This document shows, in pieces, positions 1 through 6,788 of a DNA stretch of 64,000 bases (positions are counted from its first letter, which is position 1; each line of letters starts with the position of its first letter). Below the pieces are notes generated by a model, which searched no databases, was not told the DNA's origin, and saw only the letters and a program-made list of their open reading frames with translations. The stretch covers positions 1 through 64,000 of the forward strand of contig NZ_BCTO01000019.1 in assembly GCF_001571325.1 (NCBI RefSeq), written 5' to 3'. The DNA comes from Delftia tsuruhatensis NBRC 16741. Lineage in GTDB: Bacteria > Pseudomonadota > Gammaproteobacteria > Burkholderiales > Burkholderiaceae_C. The position numbers and the translations under genes are program-made.

Positions 1-1
1 C

Positions 2-655
2 CCCGCCGGATTCTCGATTGACCGTGAATGCGAGCTCAAGGCCGCCGACGAATCCAAGGCCGTGGTGCGCTACGGACGCCACCCGCTGGACATCGCCGAG
101 GTGCAGCAGCACATCGAGCACGGGAAACTGCCCACGTGCGTCGCCATGACCTGGGACGACCGCGTGAGCTTCGTGCTGACCCATGGCCTGCAGCTGCGCA
201 AGGTTGCGATGCTGGATGTCGTGACCGAATCCAAGGATGGCGATGGCGGTTTCGATGCCGACGTGGCGATCACGACGGGCGAGCTGTCGAAGCTCATCCC
301 CGCCCTGATTGAAGCGCTGGGCGGCGAGGGTCGAACAGGCGTGGGGCAAGCCCTGCCGGCATCGCTCGCTGCGTCGTCCGAGCCAGCCGCGCACTATGAG
401 GCGGACAGCCCGGACCCGATTTATCAGCAGGCGGCGGGACTGGTGCACCAGCACCTCAAACCGTCGATCTCCTTTTTGCAGAGGCACCTGCGCATCGGCT
501 ACAACCGCGCGGCCCGTCTGCTGGAGCGCATGGAGAAGGAGGGCGTGGTTTCCGCGCAGGACGCTGATGGCCGTCGGTCTGTTCTCCCAGGACAAGGACA
601 TGGCGTGAAAGCCGTTGGAGCTCCTGGCCTGCAGGCAGGTGATGTGCCGTTCTGA
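2..655 (+). CDS. rdgC: Recombination-associated protein RdgC with C-terminal FtsK-gamma winged helix (5' truncated by window)
   Basis: The reading frame is open from the window edge, so the N-terminal part lies outside. The visible 217 residues begin in the C-terminal half of RdgC (AGFSIDRECELKAADESKA, then VRYGRHPLDI, and FDADVAITTGELSKLI with IEALGGE, where ordinary RdgC proteins end). RdgC is a ring-forming DNA-binding protein that limits RecA access to DNA. After an Ala/Ser linker the frame continues into DPIYQQAAGLVHQHLK and IGYNRAARLLERMEKEGVVS. That is the signature of the FtsK gamma domain, a winged helix that reads polar KOPS sequences in FtsK translocases. The fusion is read in one uninterrupted frame. 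Its role is unknown; KOPS-like DNA targeting is an inference. Confidence 0.85.
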   Translation, partial: PAGFSIDRECELKAADESKAVVRYGRHPLDIAEVQQHIEHGKLPTCVAMTWDDRVSFVLTHGLQLRKVAMLDVVTESKDGDGGFDADVAITTGELSKLIPALIEALGGEGRTGVGQALPASLAASSEPAAHYEADSPDPIYQQAAGLVHQHLKPSISFLQRHLRIGYNRAARLLERMEKEGVVSAQDADGRRSVLPGQGHGVKAVGAPGLQAGDVPF

Positions 656-656
656 C

Positions 657-887
657 ATGGCCACCGCCTCCGAAAAGGTCTGCACCACCTGCAGAGAGCC
701 CTGGCCCGCCCACGTGGGCTTCTTCCGCGCCCTGGTCAAAAGCCCCGACGGGCTGGCCGACCAGTGCAACGCCTGCGTGTGTGACAAGTACCGCCGCTAT
801 CGCATCCGCAACCCCTCCCGCCCGCGCGCCACCGATGTGCTCGCCAGCATCTGGATGCGGCCGGCGGCCCCAGCCTCAACAGCATGA
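657..887 (+). CDS. Small Cys-rich phage protein
   Basis: A 76-residue protein with two Cys pairs (CTTC near residue 9 and CNACVC near residue 42), spaced like a treble-clef or zinc-ribbon fold, and a basic region (KYRRYRIRNPSRPR) after the second pair. This could be a small zinc-binding nucleic-acid protein, but I do not recognise a named family. The ATG at 657 is one base after the rdgC stop. It is preferred over the in-frame start at 615, which would overlap rdgC by 41 bases. The stop overlaps the next start as ATGA, so the three genes look like one coupled transcript. Confidence 0.6.
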   Translation: MATASEKVCTTCREPWPAHVGFFRALVKSPDGLADQCNACVCDKYRRYRIRNPSRPRATDVLASIWMRPAAPASTA

Positions 888-1066
888 ACCAAGACACAGA
901 ACACCAGCCCACGCGCGCCGAGCGCGATCTGCCAGCCGCGCGCCGCGCCGCCGAACGTGCCCGCGCCATCTGGTGGGAAGAGCAGAAGCCCACGCACTGC
1001 TTCGGCTGTGGCGCCGAACTGCCCGAAGACCACAACCGCGGCGATGCCCTGCCCTGCGGCCACTGA
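884..1066 (+). CDS. Small hypothetical phage protein with Cys/His motif
   Basis: A 60-residue protein whose start overlaps the preceding stop as ATGA, implying translational coupling. The N-terminal 35 residues are charged and helical (RAERDLPAARRAAERARAIW). The C-terminus holds CFGCG and ends CGH, so three Cys and one His could bind one metal ion. No family is recognised. Together with its neighbour it resembles the small zinc-ribbon accessory proteins common in phage early regions. This is a judgement from sequence pattern and context only. Confidence 0.5.
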   Translation: MNQDTEHQPTRAERDLPAARRAAERARAIWWEEQKPTHCFGCGAELPEDHNRGDALPCGH

Positions 1067-1095
1067 TCACCCCGTCCAAGAAAGGAACCCCTGAC

Positions 1096-1380
1096 ATGAC
1101 CGACTACCAGAACCTGCTGGCCCAGAAAGCCGCCCTCGAAGCCCAGATCGCCCAAGCCCAGGCCGAAGCCAAGGCGAAGGCTGTGACCGAAGCCCGCGCG
1201 CTGATCGCAGAGCACGGCCTGACCGCTGCCGATGTCTTCCCGCCCTCCAAGACAAAAGGCAGCGGGGGCACCCCGAAGTACCGCGACCCCGCCACCGGTG
1301 CGACCTGGACAGGCCGGGGCAAGCCGCCGAACTGGATCGTGGGCAAGGACCGCGCTCCGTTCCTGATCGCCACCCAGTAG
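1096..1380 (+). CDS. H-NS-like nucleoid protein, prophage-borne
   Basis: A 94-residue protein with an N-terminal helical oligomerisation segment (residues 1-45, rich in Ala, Gln and Glu) and the C-terminal DNA-binding motif of the H-NS family as found in Burkholderiales (KYRDPATGATWTGRGKPPNWI region, residues 67-87). H-NS proteins silence AT-rich and foreign DNA. Carried on a prophage, such a protein may modulate or mimic the host silencer. The ATG at 1096 follows AAAGGA at 1081-1086. The in-frame region upstream of this ATG lies over the two preceding genes and is not counted as coding. A hairpin with a T tract lies about 50 bases downstream. Confidence 0.88.
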   Translation: MTDYQNLLAQKAALEAQIAQAQAEAKAKAVTEARALIAEHGLTAADVFPPSKTKGSGGTPKYRDPATGATWTGRGKPPNWIVGKDRAPFLIATQ

Positions 1381-1432
1381 AGGCATGAGCACAGCGCATG
1401 GGCGCTGTCCTGATACCTCCCCTCCCCCTTCC

Positions 1433-1466
1433 AAAGCCTGCCCGGGTAATGCCGCCAGGCTTTTTT
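1433..1466 (+). terminator. Rho-independent-type terminator after the H-NS gene
   Basis: AAAGCCTG (1433-1440) pairs with CAGGCTTT (1456-1463) across a 15-base loop, and a run of six T lies at 1461-1466. It separates the H-NS gene from the methyltransferase start at 1482 and is part of a cassette that recurs at 2498. Confidence 0.7.
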
Positions 1467-1486
1467 CGTTTCTGGAGTCCCATGAA
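1434..1486 (+). repeat. Terminator-start cassette, copy 1
   Basis: The segment from the hairpin to the ATG of the methyltransferase aligns closely with 2498-2547. Both share an AAGCC stem, CCCGG-T-ATGCCGC in the loop, an AGG-CTT return stem, GTTTCTG, and TCCC immediately before a start codon followed by AA. The two copies have diverged in the stem while keeping complementarity, which suggests selection on the hairpin. Confidence 0.55.
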
Positions 1487-2492
1487 CACCATCGAGTTCG
1501 GCGACTGCCGAGACACCATGCGCGCCTGGGCGGTCCAGGGCGTCCGCGCCCAGATGTGCGTCACCTCGCCGCCCTACTTCGGCCTGCGCGACTACGGCCA
1601 TGCCGGCCAGCTGGGCCTGGAGCAGACGCCGGAGCAGTACATCGCGGCCATGGTCGAGGTGTTCCGCTGCGTGCGCGACGTGCTCGCAGACGACGGCACG
1701 CTGTGGCTCAACATCGGGGACAGCTATGCCAGCGGTGGCGGCACGGGCGCTCAAGGCGCGCGCGGTCAGCGCTTCGGCCGGCGGCACACGCAGGTGACCC
1801 TGGCCGACCAGCGCAAATGGCCTGATCAGGGCATCAAGCCCAAAGACCTCATCGGCATCCCCTGGATGCTGGCCTTCGCGCTCCGGGCCGATGGGTGGTA
1901 TCTGCGCCAGGACATCATCTGGCACAAGCCGAACCCGATGCCGGAGAGCGTGACGGACCGCTGCACGAAGGCGCATGAGTACCTGTTCCTGCTGTCCAAG
2001 GGGCCGCGCTACTTCTTCGACAACGAGGCTGTCAGGGAGGTATCCGCGTGCCCGCGCGGGCCAGGCAACGTGAGGCCTCTCCTGCATCTGCCAGGAGAGC
2101 GGGTGAGCGGCACCAACGCCAATGTTCGGGGCTCGCTGCATGAGATTGGCCCGCGCGAGATGCGCAACCGGCGCAGCGTGTGGTCCGTGGCCACCCGGCC
2201 ATACAAGGGCGCCCACTTCGCCACGTTCCCGCCCGCGCTCATCGAGCCCTGCATTCGCGCCGGCAGCCGGCCAGGTGATGTCGTGCTGGACCCATTCATG
2301 GGTAGCGGCACCACGGCCGCCGTCGCGCTACAGCTCGGCCGCCAGTACCTGGGCTGCGAGCTGAATCCCGACTACGAGCCCCTGCAGCGCGAGCGCATCG
2401 AGGCCTCTGCTGCACCGCCGCCCACGGCCAGGCCCCAGCGCCGCGCCACACGACCACCCGAACCAGAGCCCGCACAACGCGGGCTTTTTTGA
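1482..2492 (+). CDS. Site-specific DNA methyltransferase (beta class, N4-cytosine or N6-adenine), prophage
   Basis: A 336-residue solitary methyltransferase. The catalytic motif TSPPY is near the N-terminus (residues 28-32, followed by FGLRDYG). The S-adenosylmethionine motif DPFMGSGTT lies near residues 270-278, followed by QYLGCELNPDY. Catalytic motif first and SAM motif last is the beta-class order. No restriction enzyme gene is adjacent, so it most likely protects phage DNA or alters regulation. The ATG at 1482 begins MNTIEFGDCRD, the usual start for this family; the upstream in-frame codons from 1398 cross a terminator. The last codons overlap the terminator at 2467-2490. The target site cannot be read from the sequence. 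Confidence 0.88.
   Translation: MNTIEFGDCRDTMRAWAVQGVRAQMCVTSPPYFGLRDYGHAGQLGLEQTPEQYIAAMVEVFRCVRDVLADDGTLWLNIGDSYASGGGTGAQGARGQRFGRRHTQVTLADQRKWPDQGIKPKDLIGIPWMLAFALRADGWYLRQDIIWHKPNPMPESVTDRCTKAHEYLFLLSKGPRYFFDNEAVREVSACPRGPGNVRPLLHLPGERVSGTNANVRGSLHEIGPREMRNRRSVWSVATRPYKGAHFATFPPALIEPCIRAGSRPGDVVLDPFMGSGTTAAVALQLGRQYLGCELNPDYEPLQRERIEASAAPPPTARPQRRATRPPEPEPAQRGLF
2467..2490 (+). terminator. Terminator embedded in the 3' end of the methyltransferase gene
   Basis: AGCCCGC (2467-2473) and GCGGGCT (2479-2485) form a 7-bp stem with loop ACAAC, followed by six T ending at 2490. The T tract encodes part of the final Leu-Phe codons and runs into the TGA stop at 2490-2492. Confidence 0.75.
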
Positions 2493-2497
2493 TCCCG

Positions 2498-2547
2498 AAG
2501 CCCTCCCGGTATGCCGCGAGGGCTTTCCTGTTTCTGCATCCCGTGAA
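2498..2547 (+). repeat. Terminator-start cassette, copy 2
   Basis: Second copy of the cassette at 1434-1486. The stem is AAGCCCT (2498-2504) with AGGGCTT (2519-2525) around CCCGGTATGCCGC, then GTTTCTG and TCCC before a GTG codon at 2543. Its T tract is interrupted, so it is a weaker terminator than copy 1. Confidence 0.5.
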
Positions 2548-2647
2548 TTCCAAACCAATCCAGGCCGTGTGCCCGCTGCTGCAGCGCGCAGGCCACGTCA
2601 TCAACACCACTGCCACCTGGTGGCGCATCCCCAAGGAAGTCTCATGA
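2543..2647 (+). CDS. Possible small leader protein coupled to the next gene
   Basis: A 34-codon frame from GTG 2543 ending at TGA 2645-2647, which overlaps the ATG of the next gene (ATGA at 2644). Its start sits exactly where the methyltransferase start sits in the duplicated cassette, which supports translation. The product begins VNSKPIQAVCPLLQRAG and has no recognised domain. It could be a real small phage protein or a coupling leader. There is no strong Shine-Dalgarno sequence, so confidence is low. Confidence 0.35.
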   Translation: MNSKPIQAVCPLLQRAGHVINTTATWWRIPKEVS

Positions 2648-4398
2648 CAGCAACGAACCAACAGCCCGTGGCTGAGATCTGCTCAGCAAGCCACGACGAC
2701 GCGCAGTTCGGCGAGCGCGCGATCAAGCCTCTGTGCGACATCAGCGGCTTTGAGTACGGAACGCCGCTCTACGCCGGGGCAGCTCCTGCCGCTGTGGCGC
2801 CCCAGGGCGAGGAGTGGCGCAGGCCGACGACCTACCTGAAGCGATTTGGTGACGCGATCGCTCTGCTGTGCCACGGCCGGCGCCCTGAAGACCAGGTGCT
2901 CTCGAGCTGGCTGGACGGGACCAGCGACGTTCTACAGCAGTTCGCCGTTGATAACGGCCCGGCCTGGGCTCAAGGAATCGGGTTGATCGACGCGGCAACC
3001 ATCGCTGCAGATCAGCCGACCGAGGGCGTTGCTCACGAGATGCGCGCCGCTGCAGCGCCCGCCCTGGAAGCGCCTGCAGCCCCAGAGTCCGCGCCCTGGT
3101 GCCCGGATGTGTGCCCGATCACAGGCCGCCCCTTCTTCATGTGGATCACGCATCACGAAACTGGCGTGAAAGTGCCGACCTATGGCGGCCCGTTCGATAG
3201 CTACACGCTGCCGGTCAAGGGTTCGGATGGGTCTTTCGAGTGCGAGCGCTACGACCACGACCGTGGGGGCTGGCTGACGGATGAAATCCAGGACGTGGGC
3301 CTGACGCTGGTGGACGATCAGTCGTTCATCGTTGCGCCAGACCATCCTCGCTACACCGAGGTCGAGGAATTCGCCAATGGCGCGGCTACTCTCGCCGCCG
3401 CGAAGCCCGGCAGCATGATCGCCGTTCCGTTTGACCTGATCGCCTCGGCATGCAGTGCCATCGACAAGAAGCGCGATGCTCCGAAGACCCTTGCAGAGCT
3501 GCGCCGGTACACAACCGGCGACCTGTCCCGCGCCCTGGAAGCGCCCCAGGGCGAATACCCGCACGAGCAAATGGATGCCATGGCGCTCGCTCGCTACAAA
3601 GTCGTGCCCTCTCACGCAAGCATGCTTTGGAGCCACGCGGTAGTTGCAGGAGACGGCGCGCAGCAGCTCTATGTCGGCCGAGAGGTCGAGTGCCAGAACA
3701 TGGCGCGCAAGTTTGCAGGGGCGTTCCTTGATGGCGCCTTTGCATTCCACTCGATGGCTGCCGCGCCCACCGCCCCCCAGGCCCCAGCACAGGAAGCGCC
3801 TGCAGCCCCGACCTTGGTTGGAGACGAGCAGGCGGATTCGTATTTGGCCGAGCCCGGCCGTCTCGCGACCTTGGCGCGTAGCCACCCTGCAGGCCTTGTT
3901 CGCGCCCTGGCTCGTGCCGCGCTGGCAGCAGCGCCCCAGGCACCTGCTGCGCAGGTCATCGAGAACCTACTGCAGCTGGCCCGCATCGTGAACACGGCAG
4001 TGGAGGACTGGGGCGAGACGAAGGAAGACGACTCTCTGGAGGTCATCTTCCACAAGGAAGAGGCCGACAAGCTGGAAGAGATCCTCGAATTCTTCGACAG
4101 CCTTCCCGACGCACCAGAGTCCGAAGGCGTGATTCTGAGCGGACCGTCCCGGGCGGCGCGTGTGCTACGTGCACAGGCAGCACCTGCTGCGCCTGCAGTG
4201 GACGTGGAGACGATCGAGGACGCCGCCCGCTTCCGCGCGATCGTGGATGCTGCTCTCACCGATGACGAGGCATTCGATCTCGCGCTGCGACAGTACCCCG
4301 AACTTGGAGACGACGCGACCATCGATGACGTGCGCGCCATGTTCGACGCCGCCCGCGCAGCTGTCGCAGCCCAGGCCAAGGAAGGCGGTGATGCATGA
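2644..4398 (+). CDS. Large modular phage protein with Ala/Pro linkers
   Basis: A 584-residue protein of unknown function. It is built from short globular-looking modules joined by Ala/Pro-rich linkers (for example EAPAAPESAP, PQAPAQEAPAAP, AQAAPAAPAVD). Module 1 (about residues 1-40, PVAEICSASHDDAQFGERAIKP) resembles a module I associate with many phage hypothetical proteins. A second holds WCPDVCPITGRPFF. A third has the YEVVPSHASM-like sequence YKVVPSHASMLW. The C-terminal modules are acidic and helical. Linker DNA is itself repeated: 18 identical bases at 3066 and 3792, and 14 at 2797 and 3541. This suggests growth by module shuffling. The ATG at 2644 overlaps the preceding small frame. 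No enzymatic motif or membrane segment is seen. Confidence 0.75.
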   Translation: MTATNQQPVAEICSASHDDAQFGERAIKPLCDISGFEYGTPLYAGAAPAAVAPQGEEWRRPTTYLKRFGDAIALLCHGRRPEDQVLSSWLDGTSDVLQQFAVDNGPAWAQGIGLIDAATIAADQPTEGVAHEMRAAAAPALEAPAAPESAPWCPDVCPITGRPFFMWITHHETGVKVPTYGGPFDSYTLPVKGSDGSFECERYDHDRGGWLTDEIQDVGLTLVDDQSFIVAPDHPRYTEVEEFANGAATLAAAKPGSMIAVPFDLIASACSAIDKKRDAPKTLAELRRYTTGDLSRALEAPQGEYPHEQMDAMALARYKVVPSHASMLWSHAVVAGDGAQQLYVGREVECQNMARKFAGAFLDGAFAFHSMAAAPTAPQAPAQEAPAAPTLVGDEQADSYLAEPGRLATLARSHPAGLVRALARAALAAAPQAPAAQVIENLLQLARIVNTAVEDWGETKEDDSLEVIFHKEEADKLEEILEFFDSLPDAPESEGVILSGPSRAARVLRAQAAPAAPAVDVETIEDAARFRAIVDAALTDDEAFDLALRQYPELGDDATIDDVRAMFDAARAAVAAQAKEGGDA

Positions 4399-4688
4399 GC
4401 GCGCTCGAAATCAGGGTGGGCCGCACCTATCGCGGCAAGCGCCCTGGCAACGCTGGCGGTCTTGTGAACGACCGCACGGTCATCTGGCAGAGTGCGTTCG
4501 ACGGCTCGGTGCAGTACGACGGGCCAGCCGTGCGCGATGGCGCGCGCTACCCCAAAGCCAGCCTCGCCGACTTCCAGAAGTGGGCCGAGCGCGACGTGAC
4601 CGACGAACTGCCCGAAGGCGAGTACGCGGCATGGCCTCTGCCCCGTGTCGCAGCCCAGGCAGCAGCCAAGGGGGAACACGATGAGTAA
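4395..4688 (+). CDS. Hypothetical phage protein
   Basis: A 97-residue protein overlapping the previous gene by ATGA, so probably translated with it. The N-terminal third is basic (VGRTYRGKRPGN) and the centre contains WQSAFDGSVQYDGPAV and a DFQKWAERDV helix. I do not recognise a family, and there are no Cys clusters, signal peptide or membrane segments. It sits in a five-gene overlapping block and is likely an accessory early phage protein, a view that rests on context alone. Confidence 0.6.
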   Translation: MSALEIRVGRTYRGKRPGNAGGLVNDRTVIWQSAFDGSVQYDGPAVRDGARYPKASLADFQKWAERDVTDELPEGEYAAWPLPRVAAQAAAKGEHDE

Positions 4689-4923
4689 AGCCAACGCATG
4701 CAGCGCAACGCTGCCCGGGACGATCTGTCGCAATGGTTTCGTGCAGATCCTCTCTTGCAAAGGCCTGGGCGATGCCATCACCGCCTGCTCCAACTGCGGG
4801 CATTCGGACCATGTACCCATGTGCATGCGCGATGAAGTCCTGCCCGAACACCTGTTCGATGAGCGCGGCATGCCCCGCCTCGCCGAGGCACAGCGCCCCA
4901 CTGGGCACAAGGAGAGCACATGA
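4681..4923 (+). CDS. Small Cys-rich phage protein
   Basis: An 80-residue protein starting at ATG 4681, eight bases before the end of the previous gene. It contains several Cys residues, notably CSNCGHSDHVPMC, which could form a zinc site (two Cys, His residues and a further Cys). No named family is recognised. The extended start at 4645 is less likely because it lies deeper inside the upstream gene. The stop overlaps the next ATG as ATGA, continuing the coupled block. Confidence 0.55.
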   Translation: MSKANACSATLPGTICRNGFVQILSCKGLGDAITACSNCGHSDHVPMCMRDEVLPEHLFDERGMPRLAEAQRPTGHKEST

Positions 4924-5144
4924 CCTTGCTTGAAATTCTGGCGCAGTACATGACGAAATGGCCCGCAGGCTTTGGCCGGGTGATCCAGGACGAATCCGGG
5001 GCTGTCCTGGCGTGCGCTGGCTTTGGAGAACGCTACCCACTCCTGCAACTCCCGGTGATTGCCACCGACCGCGCAACTGCCGTGGCCACCGAGGCCAAGT
5101 GGCTTGCACAGCGCGCCCAGGCGCAGCAGAAAGGACCGGCATAG
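4920..5144 (+). CDS. Hypothetical phage protein
   Basis: A 74-residue protein starting in an ATGA overlap with the preceding gene. The N-terminus is an amphipathic helix (LLEILAQYMTKWP), the centre has a glycine-containing hydrophobic stretch (VLACAGFGERYPLL), and the C-terminus is Ala/Gln-rich. No domain is recognised. Position and overlap suggest the same polycistronic phage transcript. Confidence 0.55.
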   Translation: MTLLEILAQYMTKWPAGFGRVIQDESGAVLACAGFGERYPLLQLPVIATDRATAVATEAKWLAQRAQAQQKGPA

Positions 5145-5146
5145 CC

Positions 5147-5248
5147 ATGCCCAGCAAGAAGCCCGAGCACTGGCGCGACAAGCGCGCGCCGCTCCCCGAC
5201 AACGACGAACCACCCACCTGGCCCGCACCCGCGGGCCTTTTTCATTGA
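5147..5248 (+). CDS. Very small phage protein overlapping a terminator
   Basis: A 33-codon frame beginning MPSKKPEHWRDKRAPL, with its ATG three bases after the previous stop. It is highly basic at the N-terminus and acidic/proline-rich at the C-terminus. Its last codons (PAPAGLFH) are encoded by the terminator hairpin and T tract at 5220-5242. This arrangement matches the 3' end of the methyltransferase (RGLF), which supports translation of this short frame. Confidence 0.45.
   Translation: MPSKKPEHWRDKRAPLPDNDEPPTWPAPAGLFH
5220..5242 (+). terminator. Terminator inside the 3' end of the small gene
   Basis: GGCCCGC (5220-5226) pairs with GCGGGCC (5231-5237) around a four-base loop, followed by five T (5238-5242). 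It precedes the AlpA-like gene at 5257 and probably attenuates read-through into it. Confidence 0.75.
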
Positions 5249-5256
5249 GGACGCCC

Positions 5257-5502
5257 ATGTCCAAGAGCATCACTCTGAACTTTGCACCTGCCGTGCTCGG
5301 CCGCGAGCATGCCGCAGCCTACGTGGCGCTGAGCGTCAGTTCCTTCGAACAACTGGTGCGTGAGCGCCAGATACCCCAGCCACGCCAGTTGTCTGCCAGG
5401 CGCGTGGGCTGGCTGCGCGCGGAACTCGATGACTGGTCCGCCCGGCGGCCAGCGTCTGAGCTGCTGCCACCAGAGAACACCGGCGCCCCTAAGCCCCGAT
5501 GA
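5257..5502 (+). CDS. AlpA-like helix-turn-helix protein, candidate excisionase
   Basis: An 81-residue protein. Residues 15-60 resemble the winged helix-turn-helix of AlpA/MerR-type phage regulators: AAYVALSVSSFEQLVRERQI, a VGWLRAELDDW wing and a terminal helix. Such proteins act as excisionases or activators of integrase function. The position beside the integrase, with the two genes overlapping tail-to-tail by 14 bases (5489-5502), supports an excisionase role. The ATG at 5257 lies just downstream of a terminator, so expression probably depends on read-through or on a promoter within 5210-5256. The precise role is inferred. Confidence 0.7.
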   Translation: MSKSITLNFAPAVLGREHAAAYVALSVSSFEQLVRERQIPQPRQLSARRVGWLRAELDDWSARRPASELLPPENTGAPKPR

Positions 5503-6763
5503 ACTCCTCCAACTTCGCATCGAGCGCTGCCAGCCATTGGCGGCGCTCTGCGTCGTACCTGTAGAGGTTGTAGTCGCCGGCCACGCCAGGGAGGACGTGG
5601 CCAAGGATCGCCTCTCCAACCTCATGCGGACAGCCCATCGACGCAAGGATGGTGCGCCCCGTCCGCCGAAGATCATGCGGTGACCAATGCGTCACGGTCA
5701 GCCGCGCCCGCTTGTGCTCGGGCTTCGTCTTGCTGTAGGGCTGCAGATAATGCACCTTGGTCTGCATGTAGGCCTGGGTCTGCCCTTTCAGCACACCATC
5801 GCGCCCGATGCTCGGGAACAGCCATTGCCCCTCATTCGCCAGCAGACGTCGCACGATCTGCTCGGCCCGACCGAACAAAGGCACACGCAGGTCATGCGCG
5901 ACCTCAACGTGTCGAATCTTCATTGCCTCCTTGGGCACGGTCCACCAAAGCACACCCCCCTCTTCCGACAATTGCTTCTTCTGCATCTGGCAGATCTCCC
6001 CGCCGCGCGTGCATGTCCACAGCTGCAGCGTCAGGAAATCCTGAACCTGCTGGCTGAACATCGACAGCTCGCCACCGATCAGCGTCTTGATTTCCGCACC
6101 GCTCAGCACACGCTTGCTGGTGCCCTTGTGCTTGCCATCGCGCACCGCGCCTTTGCTGCGTAGCTTGTGGGAAGTGCGTTCCGCCCACCAATTCGGCAGG
6201 CCATCCGGGATCTTCCCCGACTCCAACCCTACGCGCCACGCGGCCGCCATCTCCGTCTTCACGGACTTGGCCAGCACGGGCCGGTCAGCCAGGCCTTCAA
6301 TGACGTCGTACACGAAAGAGCGCCCCACCTCGGCCACGGATGTCGATTCGCGTCCCGATATCGCGTTGCGCAGCCGCTGCTCTATGTTGCGGGCGCCCTT
6401 GGCCTCACGATTGACCCTGAGATACCGTGCGGCATAGTCGTCAACCAGCATGCTCAGTGTGTAAACCTGTGCAACCGGTTGCGCCACTGCCTTGCGCGCC
6501 AGCTTGCGCTCGTCAGCAGGATCCCGCCCCTGCTCACGCAAGTCCCGTGCTGCCTGCCATTCGGCTGCGGCCTGAGCAGGAGACATGGCCGGCCACTGCC
6601 CAAGCTTGACCTGCTTGAGCTTTGCCGAATCCGCCAAGCTTCTGTAACGATAGGTCCATGATTTCGTACTGGCCGATGCCTCGAGCCTCAGGCCCGGACA
6701 ACCTTGTACGACAATGTGTTCGCCCTGCTTTAGGGCCTTGGCTGCACGCGCGTCAAAGAACAT
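5489..6763 (-). CDS. int: P4-type tyrosine integrase of the prophage
   Basis: A 424-residue site-specific recombinase with an N-terminal arm-binding DUF4102-like region (residues 1-90), a SAM-like core-binding domain (about 100-195) and a catalytic domain. The catalytic residues are visible: Arg253 in CTRGGE, His363 and Arg366 in SPHDLRRTGR, His389 in GHVLPG, and nucleophile Tyr398 in DYNLYRYDAERR, where the distance to the RR pair fits the P4 family. Length is normal. It reads leftward, away from the host junction, and overlaps the AlpA-like gene at its 3' end. Tandem repeats next to its start (6789-6810) are candidate arm sites. Confidence 0.95.
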   Translation of the reverse strand: MFFDARAAKALKQGEHIVVQGCPGLRLEASASTKSWTYRYRSLADSAKLKQVKLGQWPAMSPAQAAAEWQAARDLREQGRDPADERKLARKAVAQPVAQVYTLSMLVDDYAARYLRVNREAKGARNIEQRLRNAISGRESTSVAEVGRSFVYDVIEGLADRPVLAKSVKTEMAAAWRVGLESGKIPDGLPNWWAERTSHKLRSKGAVRDGKHKGTSKRVLSGAEIKTLIGGELSMFSQQVQDFLTLQLWTCTRGGEICQMQKKQLSEEGGVLWWTVPKEAMKIRHVEVAHDLRVPLFGRAEQIVRRLLANEGQWLFPSIGRDGVLKGQTQAYMQTKVHYLQPYSKTKPEHKRARLTVTHWSPHDLRRTGRTILASMGCPHEVGEAILGHVLPGVAGDYNLYRYDAERRQWLAALDAKLEEFIGA

Positions 6764-6788
6764 CTGAAGCTATACCTTGAGTGCCGTA

